Assembly (NCBI RefSeq): GCF_030265065.1
Contig: NC_080406.1
Span: 255,501-319,500, forward strand
Direction of reading: 5' to 3'
Source: Corythoichthys intestinalis
Lineage: Eukaryota > Chordata > Actinopteri > Syngnathiformes > Syngnathidae
DNA: 64,000 nucleotides
Both the position numbers and the translations under genes were made by a program. This document shows, one piece after another, positions 33,672 to 45,323 of this stretch (position 1 is its first letter; every line of letters starts with the position of its first letter). The notes under the pieces were generated by a model. It was not told where the DNA came from and did not search any database. It saw nothing but the letters and a program-made list of their open reading frames with translations.

Positions 33672-33730
33672 GACGTCCAATCCATTTGAAGCGGCTTGGA
33701 TCACTCCCACTTCAAATGGGTTGGACGTTT
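33672..33730. repeat. Fold-back repeat copy
   Basis: GACGTCCAATCCATTTGAAG is followed after 18 bases by the near-complement CTTCAAATGGGTTGGACGTT, then TAGCGCTGTCAGTGGCA. The arms of about 20 bases differ at one or two positions, so a stable hairpin is expected. Confidence 0.8.
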
Positions 33731-34057
33731 AGCGCTGTCAGTGGCACAGAGATGGTTTTGTTATTGGAGGAAGGCGTGTGATTTATAAATCAACATGATG
33801 TAACCTAAAATCGAGTGACCCGGAAATGCAGCCTGCGGGACAATATTTGGCTGCCTCTTATTTGACGTTACATATTTGACTTGTTGAATTATGGGCAGTA
33901 CAAAGAATCTATGTATATCTCACAAAAATAAATATTTTTACTTTTAAAACATTACAATGAAATAAAATCAAATTGTTATAATAAACTTGAGAATAAAAAG
34001 TGGGGAAAAAAATTTTAAACATTTTTTTGACAGAATGAATAGGATAGATTTTTATTA

Positions 34058-34417
34058 ACTGTCAGGATTAGTCAGGTGAGGGTTGGAACCAGAATGCAGA
34101 TTCAGCAACAGGCTTGATAGTTTGGCCAGGAGGCCGTTTATTGCAATCAGAGGCAGAATGTAGGAACAGCAACAAGAGGCAGACCAGATTACTTGAAAGC
34201 AGGCGTGGTTGGAAGAAGTCAGTCAAGATGAGCAGGCAGGATATCACATGAAGCAGGTCTCAGGACATCAAGCTGTGTGCTAGAACGATCAGACAGTGAA
34301 GTGAAATGAAGTGAGCCTGCCACTTATATACTCCCCTAACGATGAGTGGTAGCAGCTGTGCCAAGCCGAGAGGCGGAGAAAGGTAAATGACTGAACCAGA
34401 GAGGCAGGGAACATGAC
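34058..34417. repeat. Possible solo LTR or similar short element
   Basis: A 360-base block begins TGTCAGG and ends ACATGACA, so the ends form the TG...CA inverted pair usual for LTRs. It is flanked by TTAAC and TTAAA, a near-match as a target duplication. It holds a TATA-like TTATATAC. No internal retroviral part is attached. A TTAA-inserting DNA element is the alternative. Treated as an old fossil; family not known. Confidence 0.3.
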
Positions 34418-35288
34418 ATTAAAAGACTCAAGGTCCAACAATACAACACAGCAACGGATTAAAAGACAAAATAAAATAAAATAAAATAAAGAAATGGTAA
34501 AACAATAACACAGCACTGGGTCTCCTAGCGACATCAATTCCTTAAAAAAAAAAGCATGTCTTTTGCTTTGGGAGTCATTTTTGCTTTGTCCTCGTTTTTC
34601 CAAATTCCTTATTGCCTAACATAGCTCAAGCTAATGCTAACTTCTTTTTTTTTTTTTTTTACAGACTAGTTAGCCTAAGTGATTTTTGCAATATTGGTCT
34701 TTTTTTCTTTTGGAATCCTTGATGCAACCCGGACTCTATTATCAACAAATTGAGTTTGGTAGCTTTAGAAATGGCCAAACAGCCTGTCGGGTCATCGATT
34801 TTTGACCTGGCGTCAGGGGGTAGCCGCAGACGTGCGCACTGGGGGTCATTGCCAGCAGGTAGAGGCTGGACGTGAAGCGGTACCACGGCCAGTCACAACT
34901 GGAAGACCGTGCACCCTAACCTCTGGAAAGGACCCCATTACGTTACCCAAAAAAGGTCCTTCGTGCAGGCGAAAAGTCCACCTGCATGGACAAAAACATG
35001 TCTTCAACATTTTGACAATGATAAGTATGTCCTGGGATCAGAGGCCATTGAGCTCTTCCTTGCATGGACTTGACGTCTCTCTTTTAAAGACAGGAACCCC
35101 ACACACAAAAACTCAGGAATTTTTGAGTCACTTCCTGTTTGTCTATGCTGACTTCCTGTTGATTTTGGTGCATTTTTGGGTCACTTCCTGTTAACTCCGG
35201 TTAAGGCTCCAAACAACACTTAAAAAAAAAAAAAAGGGCTTTTAAAGCAAGTCTGGTTGATGTCACGCAGGGAAAGAAAACGACACTT

Positions 35289-36898
35289 TTCAATTCAATT
35301 TATTTGTATAGCCCCGGATCACAACAATGTCGTCTCAAAGGGCTTTGCAGAGGCAATATGATACACAATCAGAAACAGCAAACGAAGCAACAAAGATGAA
35401 TAAATAAATTCAAGTCCTGGGTATCCCCCATCCTTAGACACTCCACGTCGGCAAGGAAAAACTCCCAAAACTCCAGAGTCTTTGGGAGAAAACGAGAAAC
35501 CTTGGGGAGTACCACAGTCAGGAGAGATCCACTCCCAGGACGGATAGACAGGAAGCCCCAGGACCGCTAATGGGAATTAGCAGGCGAAGTTACAGTCCGT
35601 AAAAAATGCGGAAGAAGGAGGATTTTAAATTTAATTCTAAACTCGACTGGAAGCCAGTGAAGGGCCTGGAGCACAGGGGTGATGTGCTCTCTTCTATTGG
35701 TTCCTGTTAAAAGTCTTGCTGCTGCGTTTTGGACAAGCTGAAGACCTTTTAGGGAACTTTTGAGGACAAGCTGCAAGTAGGGAGTTACAGTAATCCAATC
35801 TCGATGTAACGAACGCGTGAATTAATTTTTCTGCATCGCTTTTAGAAAAAATATTTCTAATTTTGGCGATGTTGCGCAGGTGAAAGAAGGCCGTTCTGCA
35901 GGTTTGTTTAATGTGAGCTTTAAACGATAAGTCAGGGTCGAATAAAACTCCTAGGTTTTTAACTGTGGTGCTGGAGGCTACACTTACATTGTCCAGAGTG
36001 ACTATCTGGGCAGCTAAAGAGTCTCTCACACTTTTCGGGCCTATTATAAGGACTTCTGTCATTTTTAGGATTAAGTAGAAGATAGTTAGTGCTCATCCAG
36101 GTATTTATATCTCGGACGCAGGTGCACTTGCCTGATCTGCTCAGGTTTAATTGATAAATACAGTTGTGTGTCGTCAGCGTAACAATGAAAGTTAATGCTA
36201 TGTTTTCTGATGATGTTACCTAGAGGAAGAATATACAGCGTAAACAAGATGGGCCCGAGGACCGATCCTTGCGGCACACCGTAACTAACGCTAGAGTACG
36301 GTGATGATTGCTGGTTTACATTGACAAACTGGTACCTATTAGATAAATATGATTTAAACCAGCAGAGGGCTGCTCCTCTAATGCCTATGTCACATTCTAA
36401 TCTCTGCAATAAGATATTACGGTCGATTGTGTCAAAGGCTGCACTCGGGTCCAACAGAACCAGGATCGAGACTAATCCAGCGTCAGCGGCTAGTAACAAG
36501 TCGTTAGTTACTTTGACTAAAGCAGTTTCAGTGCTATGATGAGCTCGAAAGCCAGTCTGGAAATGTTCAAATAAACTATTGTCCTGTAGGTGCTGACAGA
36601 GCTGTTTCATTACCACTCTTTCAAGGACTTTGGCGAGAAATGGTCAATTCCAGATAGGTCTATAATTGGCCAAAATATCACGATCAAGAGTGGGTTTTTT
36701 CAAAAGCCGTTTAATAACTGCATATTTAAAGGGCTGCGGCAAGTGGCCAGTAACTAATGAGGTATTTATTATCTTTAAGATAATATCAATAGTTAGAGGC
36801 AGGGTCTGGTTTCTCATCTTGGCTTTGGCTTCGTTGGTGATGAAGCTAATAAGAATGAAGCGGACTGAACGCTGCTCATGTGTGAGCGTGTGGTTCAT
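35289..36898 (-). mobile_element. L2-type LINE, 5'-truncated, broken
   Basis: Minus-strand reverse-transcriptase domains in order: the NYRPIWN region (frame at 36644-36898), then [51 protein letters not shown] and the catalytic [13 protein letters not shown] (36086-36616), then TVKNLGVLFDPDLSFKAHIK and RLDYCNSLLA (35694-36062) and [14 protein letters not shown]. At least three frame changes or stops separate the pieces, so it is inactive. The 3' end has ATTTATTTGTATAGCC-type sequence. Assignment to the CR1/L2 group is from the HHSTETAL and VPQGSVLGP blocks. Confidence 0.85.
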
Positions 36899-37714
36899 AC
36901 GTCAGCCTCAAGGAGACGCGTACGCGTGCGTGGAAGGGGCATCACCTGATTTTGGCTCACTCCCTGTTCATTTTGGGTCATAATTCATGACCACCATTGC
37001 AAAAGAAATCATTTTGCAGGTCTGAGTCGACAGTGCATTGGAGTGAATGAAGAATTGTACGGTTTTGTCAATAATATCACGATAACTCTTTGTGCACTTT
37101 GATTTTGTGAAATTTAAGTATGGAGTGGCGAGGGGCCGAAGTGTCTGCTGAGTTTTTCCCCACAGGGTGGCGCTGTTGGCCAGCTTGCAGATTGTCCGAT
37201 GGAGTCCAGGACAATACTGTATACAGTACATTTTCTTCTTCTCGAGGGCACGCTCCGACAATTTCAAAGCATCCTATTGCAAGGTTGCTATTTTTATGAT
37301 CCCAAAAATGAACCGTTCTCCAACAACCACAACTCTCATTTTTTGACACATGAAGCCCCATTCATGAATCATTTTCAACGTGGACATTGCTCATTCAATT
37401 TCTCGTTGACTTTTAACGAAGAACAAAAAAGGAAAATGACTGCGTGTCGATGGGCCGGAAGTGAAGTGACCCAATGGCAGCCGCCGAGTTAAAGGCAAGA
37501 TTTGGAACTCGTTATCGTGCGCGTGCGTGCATGTGTGGGATCAGTTCAGTTAAAGATTAGCCAGAAAGCAAGCAAGGCACTTCAAAGTCGCCCGGTAACG
37601 CCTTGGCAACCATCCTCCTCATCACTGTTGCCATGGCGTCCACGCATCCGTCAAAAGTTGGTGTCCCGAATCAGTGGAAGAAGACAAAGTTTAAGAGGAA
37701 ACGAAGGAGGGCGG

Positions 37715-37865
37715 CAGATGGGCTCGGTCACGTGATCCCCTTCGGACGACATCGGCGCCATATGGTGCGGGAGCGAGAGGGCGTGGCCCGCATATGCTAA
37801 TTTGGCACGAGCGAGCGCGCCCGCCCGTCCGCCCGCTATAAAAGCGCATCTCCTCCTCCGCGCGC
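37715..37865 (+). promoter_or_regulatory. neurod1 core promoter
   Basis: TATAAAAG at 37837-37844. Upstream are E-boxes CAGATG (37715-37720), CACGTG within TCACGTGA (37728-37735) and two CATATG (37759-37764, 37791-37796). ATGCTAAT (37794-37801) is octamer/POU-like, and GGGCGTGGC (37779-37787) is a Sp/KLF-type box. Neurogenin-responsive E-boxes just upstream of a TATA box are the known arrangement of vertebrate NEUROD1 promoters. Confidence 0.65.
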
Positions 37866-37955
37866 ACGACAAACACCTAGGAGCGGCTGACACACGCGCG
37901 CGCACGCGGGATGCGCGACGTCTGAACGCAACAGCAACAGCAGCAGCAGCAGCAG
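37866..37955 (+). other. neurod1 5' untranslated exon
   Basis: Inferred first exon: it starts about 25-30 bases after the TATA box and ends at a CAG/GTACAT donor (GT at 37956) after a CAGCAGCAG run. The matching acceptor is likely TTTTTGACAAG near 38749, thirty bases before the start codon. A non-coding first exon and an intron before the start codon are standard for NEUROD1. Confidence 0.55.
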
Positions 37956-38778
37956 GTACATTGCTTTTATTGAATCGGACGTCAATCAATGTGACAAAGA
38001 AATAACTTCAAATCGACCGTTTTTTTTTTTTTTTTTTTGGGTTGTAATTATTTTCAAGTTTGACTTCACTTTTGGCTTTTGAACAATTTTCAAAAGTCAA
38101 GTTTTGATGTCGGAAAGGAATTTTCAATCTTGTCACAAAAAGCTCCTTGTATTTTGGAAGGGGGGGGGGGGGGGGGTCATAATCATTCCCTTATTCAACA
38201 TTTTCGCTTGACGTCCATTGATTTTTGGTCCGTCCCGGAGTTGGTAAAGACAATCCTGTAAAATTTTCCAAATATATCCTGGAATTTTCCAGGATCTATT
38301 TTGACAAAATTCTGAAAATGGCTTTGCAATACATCAAAAAAGTTCAAATTACTTTTAGTCGTGAAATTGCTTTGACCTTTTTTTCCCACTTGTTAGTATA
38401 CAATCAAAACTATAACAAATAGAAGATATATATGAAAAAATGTTTTTATATATAGTTGTTTTGCATATTTTAATGAAGGAAAAAACAAGGTTTTCTTTTA
38501 ATTCCGTTACAAAGTTGTTGTTTTTTTGTTACTGGATTTTTTTTTTCTAATTTAATTGTATTTGGTAATTGGCTATACACAAAAACTCACTGGAAGTAAA
38601 ACAATAGTGTTTTTAATTGAATCCATTCGAAGTCTGACAACTCATCAGCTCCCAAAAAGGGTTCAATTAAAAACAAATTTTACTGGGGAAAAAAAATTGC
38701 AATATTTTGGTTAATACTTGAGATAAAGATGCTGCTTCTTTTTGACAAGACGAAGCATCCGCGCCATCGTCGTCTGTC

Positions 38779-40526
38779 ATGACACGGTCGGAGCAGAATT
38801 TCGGGGAGTCGGAGGTTCGGCGGCAACAGCAGGAACAAGAGGAGGCCCGCAGTCCCGCCGGAGCGGCGACCGAGGAAGAGGAGGACGAACGCTGCCTCGC
38901 GGATGAGGACGAGGACGAGGAGGAAGAGCGGGACGGGGAGGAAGACGAGGAGGACGGACAGGACAAACCCAAAAGGCGAGGACCCAAGAAGAAGAAGATG
39001 ACCAAGGCGCGCATGCAGAGGTGCGTACGCGCGTGAATCGACTCGCTGTCATTTGACGGCAATAGATATCCGATCCGCTTGAAGTGGGAAGGTGCGTGGC
39101 GGGCAGAGAATGCCCTTCCCATTTCAAATGGGCTTTCATTGCACAGCACGCAGAAGCATGAAAAGACCATTGGTTGCCCCTACAAACATGACCGTCCCTA
39201 ATCAAGGTTCCCATTAAAATGAAGTCATTCGTTTGCTGCCACGCACACTTCATTCGGAGCAGAAGCATGAATGCAGGGCGGGGCGGCCGTGTTGGTAAGG
39301 GCACCTTCCCATCACAGTCGATGCATTAATATTAAAAATACAAGCTAGAAGTAGCTTCGTTTTCAACTGATTATTCTATTTGAGCAATGTCAAAGAATCC
39401 GCTATTGACCCGTTGACGTTGCGGACATCCAAATCGCCGGATGCGGGAGGTCTAGTAGCAGGCGGTCGGCTGCATCTTGGCCAGCGGAAGAACAAATTCT
39501 GTCATTGGCTGCCATTGACATGGCCGACCCTCCCACTTATAATGAATCGGACGTGATAAACTCTGATGCCGGCTGATTGGACGTCTATTAATGTCAAAGA
39601 CGCCGGAAGAGCTCCGAAAGCATCCGAGTATTCGTCGTTGGTTTGATTTCTTTTTTGAAGAGACCTGGCGGACGTCCGAACCCCGACGTTGGCTTTTTTG
39701 TTTTCCAGGTTCAAAGTTCGTCGCATGAAGGCTAACGCTCGAGAGCGCAACCGCATGCACGGCTTGAACGACGCCCTTGAGAGTCTGCGCAAGGTGGTCC
39801 CCTGCTACTCCAAAACCCAAAAACTGTCCAAAATCGAGACCCTGCGTCTGGCCAAGAACTACATCTGGACCCTGAGCGAAATCCTGCGATCCGGGAAGGC
39901 GCCGGACCTGGTCGCCTTCGTGCAGGCCCTCTGCAAAGGTACGCGGCGGACTTTTCGGGCGGGGCGGAACGGGGGCCCCGAGCTAACGCCGAGCCTCTCT
40001 CTCCCCCCACCCCGCTTCAGGTTTGTCGCAGCCGACCACCAACTTGGTGGCGGGCTGCCTCCAGCTCAACCCTCGCACCTTCCTGCCCGAGCAGTCGCCC
40101 GAGCTGCCGGCCCACCTGCACCCCCCGGGCGGCGCCCACTACGCCGGCCACTTCTCCTACGCGGGGCCGGGCCTGACGCCGGGCCTGCCCAGCCCGCCGT
40201 ACGGCAGCGCCGACCCCTCGCACGTCTTCCACCGGGCCAAGGGCCCGGCGTACGGCGCCCCGGAAGCCTACTTCGACGGCGTCCTGGTGTCGGACGGCCC
40301 CCCCTTCGATCCGCCCCTCAGCCCGCCCCTCAGCATCAACGGCAACTTCTCGTCCTACAAGCACGAGGCGGCGGCCGACTACGACAAGAGCTACTCCTTC
40401 GGCGCGCGCTACGGCCACCCGGCCCACGTCTACCCGCAGGCGGACGACCTGATGGGCTTCGACGGACACTCGCATCACGAGCGGCTGATGAACGCGCAGC
40501 TCGGCGCCATTTTCCACGAGTCCTGA
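38779..40526 (+). CDS. neurod1: NeuroD1 bHLH transcription factor, coding region split by two introns
   Basis: Class II bHLH activator that pairs with E proteins at CANNTG sites and drives neuronal, retinal and pancreatic endocrine differentiation. Three coding exons: 38779-39020, 39709-39938, 40021-40526; 325 residues (human 356). Exon 1 gives [12 protein letters not shown], a long acidic run and [19 protein letters not shown] (nuclear localisation). Exon 2 gives the whole bHLH, residues about 86-140 ([20 protein letters not shown], then [19 protein letters not shown]). Exon 3 gives [45 protein letters not shown] and the end [20 protein letters not shown]. The junctions AG/GTGCGT..CCAG/G (phase 2) and G/GTACGC..TTCAG/GT (phase 1) restore the exact family sequence. 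The 82-base second intron has a CTAAC branch-like site at about 39982. Known vertebrate NEUROD1 genes have an uninterrupted coding region, so these introns are unusual. ARMQRF and [10 protein letters not shown] point to neurod1 rather than neurod2/4/6. Confidence 0.93.
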
Positions 40527-40687
40527 GCGGCCGTTCGGTTTCCCGCTCCGGACGCAATAAGAAAAACTATGCAATCTGATCCCGAAAACAAAAAAAATCT
40601 ATTTTTGAGCATCCTTTTTGTCGACCTTTTCAACTTTTTCTCTTTGTGTGGCATGTCCTCACTTTCTACATGTTTGTAAATACTTTT

Positions 40688-40693
40688 ATTAAA
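40688..40693 (+). terminator. Polyadenylation signal of neurod1
   Basis: ATTAAA, 162 bases after the neurod1 stop, within an AT-rich 3' UTR. Chosen as the first strong variant hexamer. Confidence 0.5.
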
Positions 40694-41133
40694 GAGGACC
40701 TGCGAAAAACAGACTGTGTCTCATTAGACCAGGGGTGTCACGGGCCATGCACGTTGTGGTTATGCTTTCCTTTTGAGGGAGGGCCAACCGCTAACTCATT
40801 TGACATCCAATCCGTTTGGACTATAGGGTGAGGCGAATGAGCGGCAAATGATTGGTCATCTATACATTTTAATGAACGGCGCAAAGACGATTGGACAGCA
40901 GATGACTGGACATATACGACAAGTAGTCGCACTCATTTCAGTTCACGGCGTAAGGGGGATTGGAGCAGAAATGTGATTGTGCATTGTCATTTTTTCCTTG
41001 GTAACTCTTATCAGCACTAGAATCAACCTACATGCATTTGCTGCCTGCCTGCACCCTCCCACCTCAAATGGATTGGACCTCCACTTGTGATAAACGCATT
41101 TCTAGCATCGTCAATAGCTCTGAAAGAGTTGAT

Positions 41134-41356
41134 AAATGGAGAGTCTTTATTTAGCAGCGCAAAGCGCTTTACATTCGCACACATTTACCTTTTCATGCTG
41201 CTGCTACGCAAGGCGCTGCCGACCCATTGGGGGCAAATTAGGGTTCAGTGCCTTGCCCGAGGGCACTTCGACAGTAGGCAGTTGAAGCTGGGAATTGAAC
41301 TGATGACCCTTCGGTCCCAGGACAACTCGAGCTACCAACAGTGCCATGGCCGCCCC
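41134..41356 (-). mobile_element. tRNA-derived SINE, second family
   Basis: On the minus strand an A-box-like GTTGGTAGCTCGAG and a B-box-like CATCAGTTCAATTCC are followed by the body found again at 59931-60200 (CTTGCCCGAGGGCACTTCGA, CGCAAAGCGCTTTACATT). Lies in the neurod1-cerkl spacer; the rest of that 1.5 kb spacer holds a fold-back copy (41040-41115) and the repeat at 41585. Confidence 0.7.
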
Positions 41357-41584
41357 AGTCAATATAGAGTTAATAGTAAATCTTTTTTTTTTATTAAATG
41401 GATTAAAAAAACGGTAATATTATATATATATATATATATATTCATTTCAAATCTAAAAAACGGTCAATACTCTGTCAATGTTTAAAATTTAATGTATAAA
41501 ATATATTTCAAATGGAAAAATAAATGAAAAATAGAAATGAACTTTGTTATATATTGTTGAAAAAACACTGCAAACATTCTCTAT

Positions 41585-41890
41585 TTTTCGCTTTTTGTTT
41601 TTAGACAATTCACATCATCACTCGAAATTACCCCCCATTTCCTGCAAAATGGGGTGCTATTTGTTTGTGCTACATTTGCACTAGTTGTTTGGACATCCCT
41701 CTGTTATTGAGAGAGTTGGTTGGCTTCGTCAGCCGCGACGGAGGTGCTGCATGACGTCATCACTCGAAATGAATATCTTATGAAACGACAACAGCGAAAA
41801 GTTTACAGTGCAAACGTAGCACAAATGATTGACACCATTTTTAGCCATTATAATGAAAATGAGGGACTGGTTGACCTCTAAAGAATTGTT
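41585..41890 (-). repeat. Unclassified TTTGTGCTACG repeat, copy 2 (inverted)
   Basis: Read on the minus strand it repeats the block order of 9200-9560: GGTCAACCAG, CATTTTCATTATAA, TGGTGTCAATCATTTGTGCT, GATATTCATTT, GATGACGTCATGCAGCACC. Confidence 0.5.
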
Positions 41891-42023
41891 AATATCTCAA
41901 AAACGATAGCAGCAAAAACGTTTTTTTTTCTTTTTTTTTTTCTTCAGTACAAACGTAGCATAAGTTTTTTTTCTTTTTTTTTTTTTTTTAATGTACGATA
42001 TGAGGGTTTGGGGGTCAATTTCA

Positions 42024-42028
<5 letters not shown>

Positions 42029-42066
<38 letters not shown>
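42029..42066. repeat. (AG)n microsatellite
   Basis: Nineteen AG units about 180 bases upstream of the cerkl start codon. Confidence 0.95.
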
Positions 42067-42067
<1 letters not shown>

Positions 42068-42079
42068 CAGATACACTCG

Positions 42080-42246
42080 TATCTCTGGAAGGCTCAAGGC
42101 TGGGCGTGCGCGCACCCACCGCGTCGTCTCCATGCCGACCAGATCCCGGAAGCGCTTGGATCGGCTTAGTTTAGCTCCCGTGCGAGCGGAGCGACAACTG
42201 AGCGAGGGAGGGCACGCCGACTTTGTTTTATTTCTGTGTGTCAAAG
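42080..42246 (+). promoter_or_regulatory. cerkl promoter / 5' UTR
   Basis: CpG-rich stretch between the AG microsatellite and the cerkl start codon, without a clear TATA box. Inferred from position only. Confidence 0.4.
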
Positions 42247-45200
42247 ATGTCGACGCGAGACGAAAACGGCGACAAAATAAAGAAAGAGCAGGAAAAGGAG
42301 GAGGAGAAGCAGCTCTGCCGGAAGAAAAAGAAGGAGAAACACGAGCGGGCGCACACGCCGGAAGTGGAGCGCAGGTGCGTAAGCGCAATTTGGTGACGTC
42401 ATTGCCCGCCCGCCCGCCCGCCCGCCAAAATCACGTCTTCGACTTTTATTTTGAAGCAAGCTAGTCTACGTGCAACATGCTAACAAATATTCATGTGAGT
42501 TATCACGGGCCGTTTCTTCACTTTTATTGACCGAACACTCTAAAAAAAAATTCACACACATACTGTATAGGTATGTTCGTCGCAACTGTTTGGTTGTTTG
42601 GAGGACAGGTTTTCTGGTTGTTTTTTTCATTCACATTTTGAAACGGACGAACGGACGGAAGCCATTTTGAGGCTAATGCGCAGTCACCCTAAGTCAACTC
42701 TTCAAACTTAATGTCCGTGTGTTGACAGTACTGATATTGGAAATATGTTTATATCAATGTTTTGAAGCATTTTAATTGAGTGGCTGGGGTTGGTACCGCT
42801 AGACAAACCACAATTGTGATAAAAATGAAGTCTTGTTATTTGTTTTATCCAGCAAAATAACTGGCTTCAGACCACTTAACAACACTAACTGCTTTTAAAA
42901 AACATTGCAACTTTTATTTATTTCCATAAAAGTTGCATCGAGTAAGTCAACATATGTGCATAGCTAAGGATAATTGAGTGAATACTGATGTCATTATTAT
43001 GTGATATTAGGCTGAAGACTAATTTCATTGACGATGATAGATTTCCAATCGTGTGCCTCCTTAGCACTAGTAAACGTCCAATCCATTTGACGTGGGAGGG
43101 TGGCAGTGAACGAACATCTGTCCCTGCCAACCCTCGGACATTCATGATGACGTGAATCATATTAAGAGTAACGTAATATTTTGGTCTTTAATTTATGCAG
43201 AATAGATTTTGTTTTTTAATAGCAATATTGTATTAGAAATGTTCGTATTGTAAAACAGTCATGTGAACACAAAGTCCGATTTTTGGCTAAAAACAAAAGT
43301 ACGTATTTTTAAAAATCTTCACTGATGTCATTTTTAGAAGAATAAAGTCCATGAGTCGATTTAGGCATAAGATGATAAAGTAATGGGGACAAACAAATGT
43401 CATGTTTTTCAACATTTTCAAGAGAAAAAAAAAGGCACCGTCAGGTATAGTGTTGATATGTATCGTGTTTTTTCTTTGCATCAGCGACTCCGTCTTACTG
43501 CGCGGGATCTTCAAAGTGGGCAAGAAGAGCCACGACGTCCTTCTGACCGGCACGCGACTCACCTGGACCCCCATCCTACCCGAGAGCCCCGCAGGTGAGG
43601 CGCATCAGCCGCCGTAACGGACGGCGCAAATCGTGCTGCTTCCTTACTGGAGATTCTCCATTTTGGGGGCATCTGCCCGCGAAGCCATTTTTTCCCCTAA
43701 TAATGAATTAAACAACAATTGAACATCTCTTTTTGACAAAAAAAAAACCAAACCAAAAAAAACTGCTCCTCGTGAAATCGGCTTTCACCAGCCTTGATTT
43801 TGAAAACACCAATGAGGAATGCGCAATGAGTCGATTCATATAGAAATAATATGGAATCTATTACTCTGGGCTAAACATTTGAGCTGTAAATGTCAACCAA
43901 AAACTAACAACTCACTAATCTATGAATATTATTGAGTTATGCAACTGTATCATTATTTTTCTAAAACAAAAGAAGAGAATATGAGCTCTTTTTCTTTTTT
44001 AGTTTTGATTTGTTTGTAAATAAATAAAAATAATGGAAAAAAAACCATATATTTTTAAAATTGCAAATCAAATTTACAATGGGAGTCCAGAAGTTTGCAA
44101 ATTTCTCATTTTGATTCTTTATCTCCCCATTTCTTTTCAATTCATAAGAAAATAAATTGGTGAAAGAAGAGACTATTTAAAAGTTGATAAAAATGGATTT
44201 TGATCAGGCATCTGTGTGGGCAACCGTAATGCCGTTGACTGGCGGCGGGACCCCGAAAGGCAGCTTGAAGGCAGGCTGCTATAGGAAGCTTCAGGCTTGC
44301 CCGTTTTGTAAATATTGTAAGATTTGTTTGAATCTTGCATGAGAGAATTTGCAATCAGGTGTTTCCTGAGTGATCTTTACACTCTAAATGTAACTCGTAG
44401 CATTAGCGTAGCATTCACTTTAGCACGGCGAGCGTCCTCTTCAACTCTTACTCTCACTTGTGTACATCTCGAGGTGACGTCCCGGTGGGTTTCATGAATT
44501 ATTTGAAAATAATGTACTGTCCTTGCTGAGTGTGCTGCGTTCGTTGGTTTGGAAGCACAATATTTAAATTTTTTTTTTTTTAGATATCTGTATCGGCATT
44601 TCAAAATCCCATATCGGTCGACCTCTAGTGTTTACCACTAGTAGACACTCAATCCATTGAATTCGGTGCAGCTCTCCGGTCGGTGCCGCAGTTAACCGAT
44701 ATTCTCCCAGAATAAGGGGCGCGGCCAAAAGCCGACCGACGACCCTTCCCTTACAGTCATTAGACCAGGAGTGGGCAAACGATGACACGAAGGGCTGCGG
44801 TTTGTCGCAACCCATCGAGAGAGGACACCTTTTAATCAATCCGGTGTCTTAGAAGTGCAATCGGTTGCTCTTGTTTCCCCGGACCTCTCGTCGGTTAAAC
44901 TTCTTGCGCTGGATCAGTTGTGACAAAGACCAGGACACACCTTGAGGAGCGCTTTGCCCACCCCTGCATTAACCAGTACTTGCTGGTCAGCCAAACGTCA
45001 GTTAAAACAGTACCTTCAAAATGAAAAAAGGAAAGAAAAGTACATTTCCTAAATGAGTGTAGCGCAAACAGTATTTTACTTTGGGGGAATTATTTTGATT
45101 GCATATTTCAAGGCGGCTAGCGAAACAACATCCGGGAGCAGATTGACAGGAAGAACAACTTCTCTGAAAGAACAGCTGATCCATTTCTGTATACACGCAG

Positions 45201-45288
45201 CATGCTGACGCTGTGTGTGCTAATCTCCTCACACTGAGAGAATCTAATAACCCCCCACGGGCCTAACCAACTGCTCACTACTATTGCC

Positions 45289-45323
<35 letters not shown>

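Larger units (their letters stand above)
29100..37700. other. zeb2-neurod1 intergenic region
   Basis: No protein gene seen in 8.6 kb separating two divergently transcribed genes. 29180-29420 is AT-rich. Fold-back copies lie near 30195-30290, 30475-30540, 33100-33165 and 33672-33730. 31306-31420 resembles a hAT-type end (AGGGATGTCC with GATTAATCGACTAATC). 32097-32215 is a degenerate AGCTAAGCG-type repeat. A possible solo LTR (34058) and a LINE (35289) follow. Confidence 0.5.

Noticed and set aside
37921-37955. CAG trinucleotide run as a coding polyglutamine tract
   Set aside because: It lies in the untranslated first exon of neurod1, upstream of the start codon and just before a splice donor.
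38667-39304. Serine-rich and arginine/proline-rich minus-strand frames
   Set aside because: Antisense to the acidic GAG/GAC-rich neurod1 exon 1; the composition is a by-product.
39689-40579. 296-codon open frame across neurod1 exon 2 and beyond
   Set aside because: After LCK it reads through the 82-base intron and then continues in the wrong frame. The correct frame resumes at 40021.
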